Notes: generated from the sequence alone by a model not told the origin. Positions 33,506-42,238 are shown, numbered from the stretch's first letter. The stretch is DNA of 64,000 bases from JBNAVY01 sp049700195 (GCA_049700195.1 JBNAVY010000007.1:1-64000); one strand, 5' to 3'. Made by a program: numbers and translations.

Positions 33506-33516
33506 AAGTTAATGCC

Positions 33517-33885
33517 TCAATTAAAATCTTCTTCTGTAACTTCAGCAAAACTTGTAGGAGTCTCCCAAAGTTTTAATTTATAAAGACTATAGTTTTCACC
33601 ATTTAATATATCCTTTAATTCATTCCACATCCAAAAAAGTATATTTTCACAAGTTGTATTAAATCCTAAAACTTCATTTAAATATTTATGATCCAGTTTT
33701 TTTATAATTTTTTCATTTACGATTTCTTTTAATGTTACAAAGTCAATAATCATACCCTCCTGATCAGCTTTACCTTTAACTGTTACTTCAAGCTTATATG
33801 TATGACCATGCAACTCTTCGCATTTACCTTTATAATTAACAAGATTATGAGCACTATCAAAAGTAAATAATTTTGTAACTTTCAT
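33517..33885 (-). CDS. 6-pyruvoyltetrahydropterin synthase homologue, probable FolB substitute
   Basis: 122 aa, T-fold. The zinc site is FDSAHNL plus HGH. The catalytic motif is C-EELHGH: the Cys of PTPS/QueD and, right after it, a Glu as found in the PTPS-III type that makes 6-hydroxymethyl-dihydropterin. The later TTCENILFW and WETPTSF motifs are complete. It lies between folK (overlap of 4 bases) and sfsA in an operon that has folE, folP and folK but no folB. A role in folate, in queuosine, or both is possible. Confidence 0.88.
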   Translation of the reverse strand: MKVTKLFTFDSAHNLVNYKGKCEELHGHTYKLEVTVKGKADQEGMIIDFVTLKEIVNEKIIKKLDHKYLNEVLGFNTTCENILFWMWNELKDILNGENYSLYKLKLWETPTSFAEVTEEDFN

Positions 33886-34388
33886 TTTTGCACCTCTTTA
33901 TACCAATTATTTTTATACATAACCACATCATTTTTGTCAGTCAATTTCTCTATTAAATCTTTTATATATATATCATTCTTTTTTATATAAGGATTTAAAT
34001 TACTTAATGGTATAAGAACAAATGCCCTTTCCCACATTCTGGGATGAGGTATGGTAAGATATATGTTATTTATATTAATTTCATTATAAAGCAGTATATC
34101 TATATCAATAGTACGTGGCCCCCATCTTATAATCCTTTCTCTTTTCATCTCTTTTTCTATTTCATGTATAATTTCAAGGAGTTTATATGGATCAAGATCT
34201 GTTTCTATCTGTATTGCTATATTTAAAAACATATCCTGATCTTTATATCCAACTGGTTTTGTTTCATACATTGGTGAAACTTTTTTTAATTTTATTCCTT
34301 GTCTTTTCCCCAAAGATAAAACTGCATTTTTTATATTTTCTTCTTTATCACCTAAATTAGATCCCAGTGAAAGATAAACATTATTCAT
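33882..34388 (-). CDS. folK: 6-hydroxymethyl-dihydropterin pyrophosphokinase
   Basis: Transfers pyrophosphate from ATP to the pterin before DHPS. 168 aa. YLSLGSNLGDKEENI at the start, YETKPVGYKDQDMFLN in the middle, and the signature RWGPRTIDIDILLY with the metal-binding aspartates. IPHPRMWERAFVLIPL follows. The ATG overlaps the folP stop as ATGA-type coupling, and the next gene overlaps its end. Confidence 0.96.
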   Translation of the reverse strand: MNNVYLSLGSNLGDKEENIKNAVLSLGKRQGIKLKKVSPMYETKPVGYKDQDMFLNIAIQIETDLDPYKLLEIIHEIEKEMKRERIIRWGPRTIDIDILLYNEININNIYLTIPHPRMWERAFVLIPLSNLNPYIKKNDIYIKDLIEKLTDKNDVVMYKNNWYKEVQK

Positions 34389-35263
34389 CTTCTCACCATC
34401 GCATCTGTCATTTTAGCTACTCTAAACATTTGCATAACATCATGGACTCGGACAATATCTACTCCCTTTGTAATTCCAACTGCTACTGTTGCTGCTGTAC
34501 CTTCTACTCTGTCATTTACTTCAAGACCTAACACTTTACCAATCATTGATTTGCGTGATGTGCCAAGAAGTATAGGTAAATTTAAGACTTTCAATTCGTC
34601 TAATTTGTTCATAATTTCAAGGTTGTGTTCCAAGGTTTTACCAAATCCAATACCTGGATCAATAATCATCTGATCTGTGCCTAGCCCTGCTTTTTTACCT
34701 ATTTCAATGCTCTTTTGTAAAAACTTAATTATATCATTTAAAACATCATTATATTCTGCTATAGTACTGTTATGCATCATAATAACACCTGCACCATGTT
34801 CAGCGGCTATTTGTGCAATATCCGGTTCTTTTTGTAAACCCCATATATCATTTACTATGTGTGCACCAGCTTGCAAAGCTCTTTGTGCTACATTAGGTTT
34901 CATTGTATCTACAGATATTACTACATCTGTACTTGTGGCCAACTTTTCAATTACAGGTACAACTCTTCGTATTTCTTCTTCTTCACTAACAATAGAATCT
35001 AAAACTCCTGACAGCCTTGATTCTTTTTTATTAGTATATACCATCATAGGATTACCAACAACATGGCCGGGTCGTGTTGATTCTCCTCCTACATCTATTA
35101 TATCCGCACCTTCTTCTATCATTTTTAAAGCTCTATCAATAGCTTTTTGGGTATCATTATATTTGCCTCCATCAGAAAAGGAATCAGGTGTAACATTTAA
35201 GATCCCCATAATATATGTTTTTTCCCCAAAGTTCAATATCTTGTTTTTGCATCTAAAAATCAT
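34385..35263 (-). CDS. folP: Dihydropteroate synthase
   Basis: Condenses pterin pyrophosphate with p-aminobenzoate. 292 aa TIM barrel. MGILNVTPDSFSDGG at 19-33 (loop 1) and DVGGESTRPG at 58-66 (loop 2) are complete; ISVDTMKPNVA, IVNDIWG, DPGIGFGKT and LGTSRKSMIG follow. Loop 2 carries about 24 extra residues (67-90) before VSEEEEIRRVVPVI, where most enzymes go straight on. It lacks the N-terminal extra domain seen in some DHPS; such a domain is encoded separately at 52423-52785. Confidence 0.95.
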   Translation of the reverse strand: MIFRCKNKILNFGEKTYIMGILNVTPDSFSDGGKYNDTQKAIDRALKMIEEGADIIDVGGESTRPGHVVGNPMMVYTNKKESRLSGVLDSIVSEEEEIRRVVPVIEKLATSTDVVISVDTMKPNVAQRALQAGAHIVNDIWGLQKEPDIAQIAAEHGAGVIMMHNSTIAEYNDVLNDIIKFLQKSIEIGKKAGLGTDQMIIDPGIGFGKTLEHNLEIMNKLDELKVLNLPILLGTSRKSMIGKVLGLEVNDRVEGTAATVAVGITKGVDIVRVHDVMQMFRVAKMTDAMVRR

Positions 35264-35272
35264 TAAAAATCC

Positions 35273-35839
35273 CTACCTTTTTGAATTAATCAATGCCATT
35301 ATTTCGGCTCTTGTCTTTTCGTCCGTCTTAAAGGTTCCACGAACCGCTGATGTAACAGTCTTTGCCCCTGGTTTTTTTATACCTCTCATTGTCATACATA
35401 AATGTTCTGCTTCAACAACAACAGCGACCCCTAAAGGATTTACCGCATTCATTATAGTATCTGCTATCTCACTTGTTAATCTTTCCTGAAGCTGAGGCTT
35501 TTTAGCCAAAATATCAACTATACGAGCTAATTTTGATAAACCTAATATATTCCCTTTTCTAGGCAAATATGCTACATGAGCAACCCCAATAAAAGGTAAA
35601 AGGTGATGCTCGCACATTGAATATAAAGGTATATCTTTTACAAGTACTATTTCTTGATGTTCATCCTCCTTGAATATTTTTATAACATCATTTACATCAG
35701 TATTAAGACCTGCAAAAATCTCCTCATACATCCTTGCAACCCTGTCAGGCGTCTCAAGGAGCCCCTCCCTATCCGGGTTTTCACCAATAGCTTCAAGTAT
35801 ATCTCTTACTGCTTTTCTTATCTTTTCTTTATCTATCAT
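35273..35839 (-). CDS. folE: GTP cyclohydrolase I
   Basis: First step of pterin and folate synthesis, 188 aa. Zinc ligands in MCEHHLLPF and HLCMTMRG, with RIVDILAKKPQLQERLT and KTVTSAVRG as further family motifs. First gene of the folE-folP-folK-PTPS-sfsA operon, with AAGGGG before the ATG. The product also feeds queuosine-type pathways. Confidence 0.97.
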   Translation of the reverse strand: MIDKEKIRKAVRDILEAIGENPDREGLLETPDRVARMYEEIFAGLNTDVNDVIKIFKEDEHQEIVLVKDIPLYSMCEHHLLPFIGVAHVAYLPRKGNILGLSKLARIVDILAKKPQLQERLTSEIADTIMNAVNPLGVAVVVEAEHLCMTMRGIKKPGAKTVTSAVRGTFKTDEKTRAEIMALINSKR

Positions 35840-35992
35840 AATTAATACCCCTTTATTTTTATATTATAGTCAAATTATATATTAAAAACTAATATTAATC
35901 AAAAGCATATTTCTCTAAAAAACAAGTTATATAAATAAAATTTTGATTTTATATTTGTTAGAAAAAAACAAATTCATATAAAATATCAAAAT

Positions 35993-36016
35993 AAAAAAAG
36001 GCTTACACCTTTTTTT
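35993..36016 (-). terminator. Terminator after lysS
   Basis: AAAAAAAGG-TGTAAG-CCTTTTTTT, a short A/T-rich hairpin with T run on the minus strand, at the lysS stop. Confidence 0.7.
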
Positions 36017-37520
36017 ATTCAACCTGTTCAGATTTTGGTTTCATTGTTGGAAACAATATAACATCTCTTATTGAATATGCATCAGTCATAAACATAATTA
36101 ATCTATCAACACCTATACCCAAGCCTCCTGTAGGCGGCATACCAACTTCTAAAGCATTAACAAAGTCTTCATCCATCATATGTGCTTCTTCATCACCGGC
36201 TTCTCTTTGTTTTAACTGCTCGACAAACCTTTCTTTTTGATCTATTGGATCATTTAATTCTGAAAAAGCATTTGCAACTTCTCTTCCATATATAAATGCT
36301 TCGAATCGGGATGTAAATTCTGGTTTGTTATGCATCCTTTTAGCAAGTGGTGATATTTCTACAGGATATTCAGTTATAAAAACCGGCTGTATAAGGTGAC
36401 TTTCAACAAGTTCATCAAAAACTAGTGCTATAATTTCTCCCTTTGTCATCCCTGCTTTTGTTTCCAAGTGTAGACCCTTAGCTACTTTCAAAGCTTCTTC
36501 ATTGCTTTTTATCTGGTTAAAATCTACTTTCACATATTCTTTTATAGCTTCAACCATAGACAAACGTCTCCATGGAGGAGTTAAATCTATTTCCGTACCT
36601 TGATAATTTATTTTAGTAGTTTTATTAACTTTATTTGATACATATGCAAAAAGATTTTCTGTAATTTCCATCATTCCATAATAATCTGTATATGCCTCAT
36701 AGAGTTCAAGAAGAGTAAATTCAGGATTATGTCTAATATCCATACCTTCATTTCTAAATACCCTTCCAATTTCATAAACTTTCTCAAGCCCTCCAACAAT
36801 TAGCCTTTTTAAATGCAATTCAAGAGCAATCCTTAAATACATATCAATATCTAATGCATTATGATGTGTTATAAATGGACGTGCAGCAGCACCTCCTGCT
36901 ATTGTATGGAGGATTGGTGTTTCTACCTCAATAAATCCTTTATTATCAAGAAATTCTCTAATTGCTTTTATAATTTCTGTTCTTTTTAAAAATACTTCTT
37001 TTACCCCAGGATTTATAATCAAATCTGTATATCGCTGTCTATATCTTAAATCAGGATCTTTCAGTCCATGCCATTTGTCTGGAAGTATCTGCAATGACTT
37101 GGATAAAAGTTTTAAATCAAAAACACGAATAGTTACTTCACCAGTCTTAGATTTAAAAACCTCCCCTTTAATACCTATTATATCTCCAATATCTAATATT
37201 TTAAAAACCTCATAATTTTTTTCTCCAACTACATCTAGCTTTACATAAATTTGTATCCTTCCGTCTTTATCCTGTATATCAGCAAAAGATGCTTTACCAT
37301 GTCCCCTTTTTGACATAATCCTACCTGCTAAAACTACTGTTTTACCTTCAAAATCTATATAATTGTTTTTTATATCAGAAGTCATATTAGTCCTATCAAA
37401 TCTATCAATTCCATATGGCTCTATTCCTAAATTTTTTAGCTCATTCAGTTTATTTCTCCTAATAAGAAGTAATTCATTAAGTTCTTCATTACTTAATATA
37501 TTATCATTTGAATTATCCAT
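36015..37520 (-). CDS. lysS: Lysyl-tRNA synthetase (class II)
   Basis: 501 aa. An N-terminal OB-fold anticodon domain (VVLAGRIMSKRGHGKASFADIQD) and a class II core with motif 2 FRNEGMDIRHNPEFTLLELYEAY and motif 3 GLGIGVDRLIMF. LRIALELHLKRLIVGG forms the dimer core. It follows greA by 15 bases, the usual greA-lysS pair of Firmicutes. Confidence 0.97.
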   Translation of the reverse strand: MDNSNDNILSNEELNELLLIRRNKLNELKNLGIEPYGIDRFDRTNMTSDIKNNYIDFEGKTVVLAGRIMSKRGHGKASFADIQDKDGRIQIYVKLDVVGEKNYEVFKILDIGDIIGIKGEVFKSKTGEVTIRVFDLKLLSKSLQILPDKWHGLKDPDLRYRQRYTDLIINPGVKEVFLKRTEIIKAIREFLDNKGFIEVETPILHTIAGGAAARPFITHHNALDIDMYLRIALELHLKRLIVGGLEKVYEIGRVFRNEGMDIRHNPEFTLLELYEAYTDYYGMMEITENLFAYVSNKVNKTTKINYQGTEIDLTPPWRRLSMVEAIKEYVKVDFNQIKSNEEALKVAKGLHLETKAGMTKGEIIALVFDELVESHLIQPVFITEYPVEISPLAKRMHNKPEFTSRFEAFIYGREVANAFSELNDPIDQKERFVEQLKQREAGDEEAHMMDEDFVNALEVGMPPTGGLGIGVDRLIMFMTDAYSIRDVILFPTMKPKSEQVE

Positions 37521-37535
37521 TTTATACCTCCAACT

Positions 37536-38009
37536 CTACTTGCGTATTTCTATAATTTTTAAATTTATAATTCCGGCAGGTACTTCAACTGAAACAACTT
37601 CTCCAGCTTTCTTACCTATAAGTGCTTTGCCTATTGGCGATTCATCTGAAATCTTATTACTCATAGGATCCGCCTCAGCAGAACCGACAATAGTGTATTC
37701 AACTTCTTCTTTAAATGATTCATCAAATACTTTTACTGTACAACCAATACTTACATGGTCTAAATTTATATCTTCTTCATCGATAACCTTTGCATTTTTA
37801 AGCATAGCCTCTATTGTAGCAATTCTTCCTTCAACAAAAGCCTGCTCATTTTTAGCCTCATCATATTCAGAATTCTCACTCAGATCGCCAAATGCCCTAG
37901 CTTGTTTAATCTTTTCAGCAACCTCACCTCTTTTAACTGATTTTAAATAATCCAATTCTTCTTCAAGTTTTTTTAATCCTTCATAAGTCAAAATAACAGG
38001 TTTAACCAT
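37536..38009 (-). CDS. greA: Transcription elongation factor GreA
   Basis: Rescues backtracked RNA polymerase. 157 aa: an N-terminal coiled coil (residues 5-75) with the acidic tip in ARAFGDLSENSEYDEAKNEQ, then an FKBP-like domain ending ISDESPIGKALIGKKAGEVVSVEVP. Ribosome site AAAGGAG. Leads the greA-lysS operon. Confidence 0.97.
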   Translation of the reverse strand: MVKPVILTYEGLKKLEEELDYLKSVKRGEVAEKIKQARAFGDLSENSEYDEAKNEQAFVEGRIATIEAMLKNAKVIDEEDINLDHVSIGCTVKVFDESFKEEVEYTIVGSAEADPMSNKISDESPIGKALIGKKAGEVVSVEVPAGIINLKIIEIRK

Positions 38010-38088
38010 ATCAATATTCTCCTTTATCTAATAATTAAAAATTTTGTATTTTATTCTATGTAATTAGGTTTGAATTTATGTTAATATT

Positions 38089-38124
38089 AATACACAAGCA
38101 CTGCTCAAGCAGTGCTTGTGTATT
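38089..38124. terminator. Terminator after the AAR-like gene
   Basis: A 17-bp inverted repeat AATACACAAGCACTGCT with a minimal loop, about 50 bases after the stop at 38175. The T run is poor, so this could also be a processing or protein site. Confidence 0.6.
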
Positions 38125-38174
38125 TACTATGTGGATTATTATAAATCAGTTTACAAATAAAGTCAAGCATTTAT

Positions 38175-39263
38175 TTATGCAAATTTTCTACCTCTTAATT
38201 TCATTTTAGCATTTTCCCTCACGGATTCTATTTTTTCCATTGTTACTTCTCTTTCAAAGCTTCTAAAACCCGCTAATTTAAAACCATGTTTTTTAGCAAG
38301 TCCTGCTATCTCATCTACTTGTTCTACAGTAAGATCTCTGCCAAGAGAGTAGTTTTCTATTTTACCCTCCATTGCTAATATCATCGTTTCTGCCATACAA
38401 GCATAACTCGTTTTAGGAGGAAAACCAAAATTAAAATGAAAATCTACATCACCTGGTATTTCAACAACACCACCTTCAATAACTAATACATCATCTCTTT
38501 TTTCTGCTACTTCTTTTGAAACATCTCTTGGTCTTGCAACATCACACACTACTGCACCAGGTTTTAAATACTCAGGTTTTATAACCGTATCAACAGCACT
38601 TGTTACAGTTATAATAATATCAGCATCTTCTAAAGCTTCTTTTACATTTGAAGTAATATGAGCAGAAATACCAGTTTTAGTTATTAAATGATCTCTGAAA
38701 TCTTGTAATTTTTCTTTATTTCTCGCTACTAAGGTCATATATTTTGCATCTCTTGATAAAATCTCTGCACATACTTTCCCAATAGATCCTGTTGCTCCTA
38801 TTACTACAACATTTGAGTCTTTTACATCTTTCCCCATCATTTCAGCGGCTTTTACTGCTCCTTCTATAGCTGTTGCAATAGTATAGCTATTCCCTGAAGT
38901 CACTGCAATATTAGAATTTTTAGCTATAGTTATACCTGCATCGCCTACTACAGAAGTCATAGCACCAAGACCTACAACTTCTGCTCCCAAATCTTCAGCT
39001 ATTTTTACAGCTTTTATTATTTTTTTCATTACATAATCCTCTGGTAGTTTTAACATCTGATCGGATATTAATGGTACTGCAACAAACCATCCCTGTGTCT
39101 TTGAGTAAGAACTTTCAACACCCGTTATTTCTGAAACCTTCATAGGCGGAAGAATCTTTGTAAAATTTTCAACAACTTTACGGGGAAGTTTCTCCATAAT
39201 CTTAAATTTTCTACTTACATCTTCATATTCAATAGGATGAATTATAAAAGCAAATTTGTGCAT
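38175..39263 (-). CDS. Dehydrogenase resembling long-chain acyl-ACP reductase (shikimate-dehydrogenase-like)
   Basis: 362 aa. The Rossmann motif VVVIGATGSIG lies at 152-162, preceded by TSGNSYTIATAIEGA. The C-terminal half has VIEGGVVEIPGDVDF and SYACMAETMILAMEG, followed by SLGRDLTVEQVDEIAGLAKKHGF. This order matches cyanobacterial acyl-ACP reductase (AAR), and Cys289 in YACMAE falls where AAR has its thioester Cys. Databases often call such proteins shikimate or quinate dehydrogenase. It ends a three-gene operon with the quinate-dehydrogenase-like gene and an HTH gene. Substrate unknown; a thioester reductase is my inference. Confidence 0.7.
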   Translation of the reverse strand: MHKFAFIIHPIEYEDVSRKFKIMEKLPRKVVENFTKILPPMKVSEITGVESSYSKTQGWFVAVPLISDQMLKLPEDYVMKKIIKAVKIAEDLGAEVVGLGAMTSVVGDAGITIAKNSNIAVTSGNSYTIATAIEGAVKAAEMMGKDVKDSNVVVIGATGSIGKVCAEILSRDAKYMTLVARNKEKLQDFRDHLITKTGISAHITSNVKEALEDADIIITVTSAVDTVIKPEYLKPGAVVCDVARPRDVSKEVAEKRDDVLVIEGGVVEIPGDVDFHFNFGFPPKTSYACMAETMILAMEGKIENYSLGRDLTVEQVDEIAGLAKKHGFKLAGFRSFEREVTMEKIESVRENAKMKLRGRKFA

Positions 39264-39284
39264 GTTAATTGCCTCCCTTATATT

Positions 39285-40190
39285 TTAATTTATATATTCT
39301 ATACGTGGTTTAAATCCTATTTCATCAAGTAATTTGTCGTAATCTTCCGGATTCATTTGATCTTGTTTTTTACCAGCTATAGAAATTAAAACTCCCTCCA
39401 TAACATTTGTGCCAAAAGATCTTCCATTTAAATCAGGTGTAGTTGTTATAAGTAGCTTCACACCCCTTTTTTTCATCATATCTACGTCTTCTTGTGTAAC
39501 TGTATTTGTTAAAATTATTTTACCCTCCATATTTTCTGGCATATATTTTTTTATAAAAAGATAATCTCCAGCTATTATATCAGCATCTTTATAAAATCTT
39601 TCATACTTTTTGCTGTTAATAGTTAATTGCTTATCTCCTGTTGGATAAAGCATTTCAAAAGGCAACTTTACTATTACAGGTGCAAGCACTGCTGCAATTT
39701 TATATAATAAATTAAGTGAATGAATTGGAATTGGCAAACCTAATGCAAATATAATATCTCCTAAAGTTAGTTCTGCTCCTTCTTCATTAAAGGCCTGTGT
39801 CATTCCAAACCTATCCAGAGCACTGACAATTAAAACTTTTTTCCCTTTTATATTAACAATTCCCTCATTTTGTATATATTTTACTACTTTTCTTTCAAGA
39901 GTATTTTTTAAACCAGAACCGTCTACAATAGGAGTAATTTTAGCAGCATTTTTCATAGGAATAGCATCTTTTATAATATATCTTTTCTGACCTGCATAAA
40001 GATATAAATCTATGCCACCCATACCAAAAGCATCAACTTTACCATCATATTTTTTTATTAATTCAATTGCTTTATTTAAATCTCCGTCGGTTCCTATGCG
40101 CTCTATAATAAATTTTTCACCTAATATTTCTGCTTCTACCGTTTTGTTTCTTGTAGATGAACCAATGCTAATGCTCAAAATCTTCTTCAT
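39285..40190 (-). CDS. Quinate 5-dehydrogenase-like protein, unknown function
   Basis: 301 aa. It begins MKKILSISIGSSTRNKTVEAE, with AFGMGGIDLYLYAGQKRYIIKDA in the first third. A putative Rossmann-like stretch KKVLIVSALDRFGMTQAF lies near 117-134, and VKLLITTTPDLNGRSFGTNVMEG occurs near 245. I know this group only under the label quinate 5-dehydrogenase in Clostridia; I see no canonical shikimate/quinate dehydrogenase lysine motif that would support that activity. Conserved next to the AAR-like gene. Good AAAGGGTGA site. Confidence 0.6.
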   Translation of the reverse strand: MKKILSISIGSSTRNKTVEAEILGEKFIIERIGTDGDLNKAIELIKKYDGKVDAFGMGGIDLYLYAGQKRYIIKDAIPMKNAAKITPIVDGSGLKNTLERKVVKYIQNEGIVNIKGKKVLIVSALDRFGMTQAFNEEGAELTLGDIIFALGLPIPIHSLNLLYKIAAVLAPVIVKLPFEMLYPTGDKQLTINSKKYERFYKDADIIAGDYLFIKKYMPENMEGKIILTNTVTQEDVDMMKKRGVKLLITTTPDLNGRSFGTNVMEGVLISIAGKKQDQMNPEDYDKLLDEIGFKPRIEYIN

Positions 40191-40194
40191 ATTT

Positions 40195-40719
40195 TCACCC
40201 TTTCAAATTATTTAATATTTCTTTTATAACTTGTGGATCAACATATACATCTTCAGTCAACGGTGAATGTCCTATATCCACAGTAATTATGTCTTTATCA
40301 AATATTGCCTCGACGAGATTTGTCCTTTTGTCAGATCCCAAAAAAATAACAATATCATGAGCTTGTATTTTTGCAATTAAATCCATTACAGTATTAAAAA
40401 GTTCAGCTCCATTCATATTTTCAGCAATCCCGAGTCTTTCTTTTTCAGATAAAAGAAAAGTAAAATTAATACCCCATTCTTTAAAAATTTTTTCTAATTC
40501 CTCTTTATTCTTTATAGGGAAACCTACAACAGCAATATTGCCGCCCTTCCTTATTTCACCTATATTTTCCAACCTAGAGATAAAACTCCTATCTACCTTA
40601 AATTTGACAGCAACATCCTGCTGTGAAAAGCCATTCTTACGCATTTCAATGATTTTATCAACCATACTATGTATTTTTTCAATGTTAATAGTCTTTTCTC
40701 CTATTTTTATAAATTTCAT
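40195..40719 (-). CDS. HTH transcriptional regulator of the three-gene unit
   Basis: About 174 aa. Residues 12-52 form a helix-turn-helix (VDKIIEMRKNGFSQQDVAVKFKVDRSFISRLENIG). The C-terminal domain (IAVVGFPIKNKEELEKIFKEW..., HDIVIFLGSDKRTNL) is a small alpha/beta domain, perhaps ligand-binding. The ATG at 40719 follows GGAGG; the frame extends to 40752 without a second ribosome site. TGTG/GTGCACA repeats upstream (about 40731-40753) could be its operator. It leads the operon and probably controls it. Confidence 0.75.
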   Translation of the reverse strand: MKFIKIGEKTINIEKIHSMVDKIIEMRKNGFSQQDVAVKFKVDRSFISRLENIGEIRKGGNIAVVGFPIKNKEELEKIFKEWGINFTFLLSEKERLGIAENMNGAELFNTVMDLIAKIQAHDIVIFLGSDKRTNLVEAIFDKDIITVDIGHSPLTEDVYVDPQVIKEILNNLKG

Positions 40720-40795
40720 AGCAAAACCTCCATGTGCACATTTTGTGCTCACATTAAATATTATTTTAATACATTTTCAATAAAATAGCAATACA

Positions 40796-40824
40796 TAAAA
40801 AAATAATCCGTCAAAACGGATTAC
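40796..40824 (-). terminator. Terminator after the ger cluster
   Basis: TAATCCGT/ACGGATTA hairpin followed by seven T on the minus strand, at the end of the 74-aa gene. Confidence 0.9.
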
Positions 40825-41045
40825 TGACCCCAAATCTTGCCTATAGGCTTTAATAATGTTGCTATTACTTTATTTACTGGTGTTATGTGTATATCTAATA
40901 TAGCAAGAAGGTTAAGAATATACCCCGCAATCAAAAATAAAAAAAATACAGTTAAATCTTTTTTTCTTTTTTGATTTATTAAACCGGGAACCTCTAACAA
41001 AATTATTATGATAAAAATTATACTTAATCCTATTATTTTTAACAA
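40821..41045 (-). CDS. Small membrane protein of the germination cluster
   Basis: 74 aa with two membrane helices (about residues 2-20 and 31-55) and a short cytoplasmic basic loop (NQKRKKD). It starts with TTG after GAGGTGATA. It follows gerAC by 4 bases, so it is translated with the receptor. Small two-helix proteins are known in some germinant receptor operons as accessory D subunits; I cannot tell whether this one is homologous to them. Confidence 0.7.
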   Translation of the reverse strand: MLKIIGLSIIFIIIILLEVPGLINQKRKKDLTVFFLFLIAGYILNLLAILDIHITPVNKVIATLLKPIGKIWGQ

Positions 41046-41049
41046 TATA

Positions 41050-42237
41050 TCACCTCGGTTGTATAGGCTTAGATGAAAGCCCTGTTCTTTTTATGATAGA
41101 TTTGGCATTTACATTAATTTTTATATTAGGATACATTTCATCCCAGTTTTCTTTAGCCTTTGCCCATTCTTTTGGATTTTTCTGGTGTAATATATTTATA
41201 AAACCTACAACATCTGCATTATATTTTTTTTGCAATTTTTCAAGGGCCATTTTTACTGCATCTTCTATTTTCTTGTTAAGTAATTGTTGAAGTTTTTCTA
41301 ACAAACTAGGTTCTGTAAGGTCATATTTTGTTTCCTGTTCATTCATAGCAGCTTCAATATTTATATTAATATCAAAAGATATATCACCATCTTTTATATG
41401 TGGAATTATTTTGGATTTTGATTTAGTTATAATAACTGAAATATGTGATTTTTCTCCCTTTATACCTTTATCTAAAGTCAATGTAGATCTTTTCAGTTTA
41501 TTCATTATAAGCATTATAGCCTTTGTATCCTGTTCATCCAAAAAACCAATAAATTTATCATTATTAAAAATTGATGAACCAGTAAACCTTGCACCGACAG
41601 CCTTATTATCTTTTTTTATTACTTCCAGCCTTCCTACAATAGGAGCCTTTTTAGGAATTTCTAGAGTTTCAATAAATTCGTTTAAATCACATATATATGA
41701 CGAAGATGTATTTTGATCTGTCGTTATCATACCGAGTATTTCCTTATAGGGATATTTTTCTAACTCATTAGAACTTGGTAAATTAAACACATCTTCTATT
41801 GTACCTCCAGAAACAACAATTAAATAAGCTGTTCTTCTGAATTCGGGATTTCTAGTCATAAAATCTAATGTATTATATATACCTGATCTTGCAAATTCCT
41901 CATCTAAAAATATTATTTCATTATATTGCATAAAAATATTTCTAGGTATTTCTGTATCTAAATTTGCATATGCTTTTGCAAAATCAACACCGCTTGATTC
42001 AAAGTTAGCATAAGGTTTACCTCCACCTCCGCCGCCTCCTCCACCTCCTGTACCACTGCTCCCACCACTGGTTAAAAGTCCTGGTTTTAAAATTTGTACA
42101 ACCAGTCGTATTAAATTATCTTTTCCTTTTTCTATACCAAGCCCCTGAACAAATGCCAGTTGATTTATTTCTTTTTTATCCCAACAACCTGAAAGTAAAA
42201 AAGCTATTAATATGATCAAAATAATTATTCTTTTCAT
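41050..42237 (-). CDS. Spore germination receptor subunit GerAC-type lipoprotein
   Basis: 395 aa. Signal peptide with lipobox LLSGC (Cys18), then CWDKKEINQLAFVQGLGIEKG, the usual start of GerAC-type subunits. The protein should be anchored on the outer face of the spore inner membrane. Residues about 59-75 hold an unusual run of about ten glycines. The rest follows the Ger(x)C family to a C-terminal IEDAVKMALEKLQKKYNADVVGF segment. It follows gerAA by one base. Confidence 0.92.
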   Translation of the reverse strand: MKRIIILIILIAFLLSGCWDKKEINQLAFVQGLGIEKGKDNLIRLVVQILKPGLLTSGGSSGTGGGGGGGGGGKPYANFESSGVDFAKAYANLDTEIPRNIFMQYNEIIFLDEEFARSGIYNTLDFMTRNPEFRRTAYLIVVSGGTIEDVFNLPSSNELEKYPYKEILGMITTDQNTSSSYICDLNEFIETLEIPKKAPIVGRLEVIKKDNKAVGARFTGSSIFNNDKFIGFLDEQDTKAIMLIMNKLKRSTLTLDKGIKGEKSHISVIITKSKSKIIPHIKDGDISFDININIEAAMNEQETKYDLTEPSLLEKLQQLLNKKIEDAVKMALEKLQKKYNADVVGFINILHQKNPKEWAKAKENWDEMYPNIKINVNAKSIIKRTGLSSKPIQPR

Positions 42238-42238
42238 A

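Noticed and set aside
34677..35489. Long plus-strand open frame (270 codons) opposite folP and folE
   Set aside because: It is fully antisense to two clear enzymes, has low-complexity Ser/Pro/Ile content typical of antisense frames, and has no ribosome site.
38175..39263. Shikimate dehydrogenase (aroE) for the 362-aa enzyme
   Set aside because: Length and C-terminal motifs fit acyl-ACP reductase-like proteins; the AroE substrate motifs are not seen.
40731..40753. Operator of the HTH regulator (TGTG/GTGCACA repeats)
   Set aside because: The repeats are imperfect and only suggestive; not listed as a separate feature.
41990..42070. Glycine-codon run as a DNA repeat element
   Set aside because: It is in frame inside a lipoprotein gene and explained as a protein linker.
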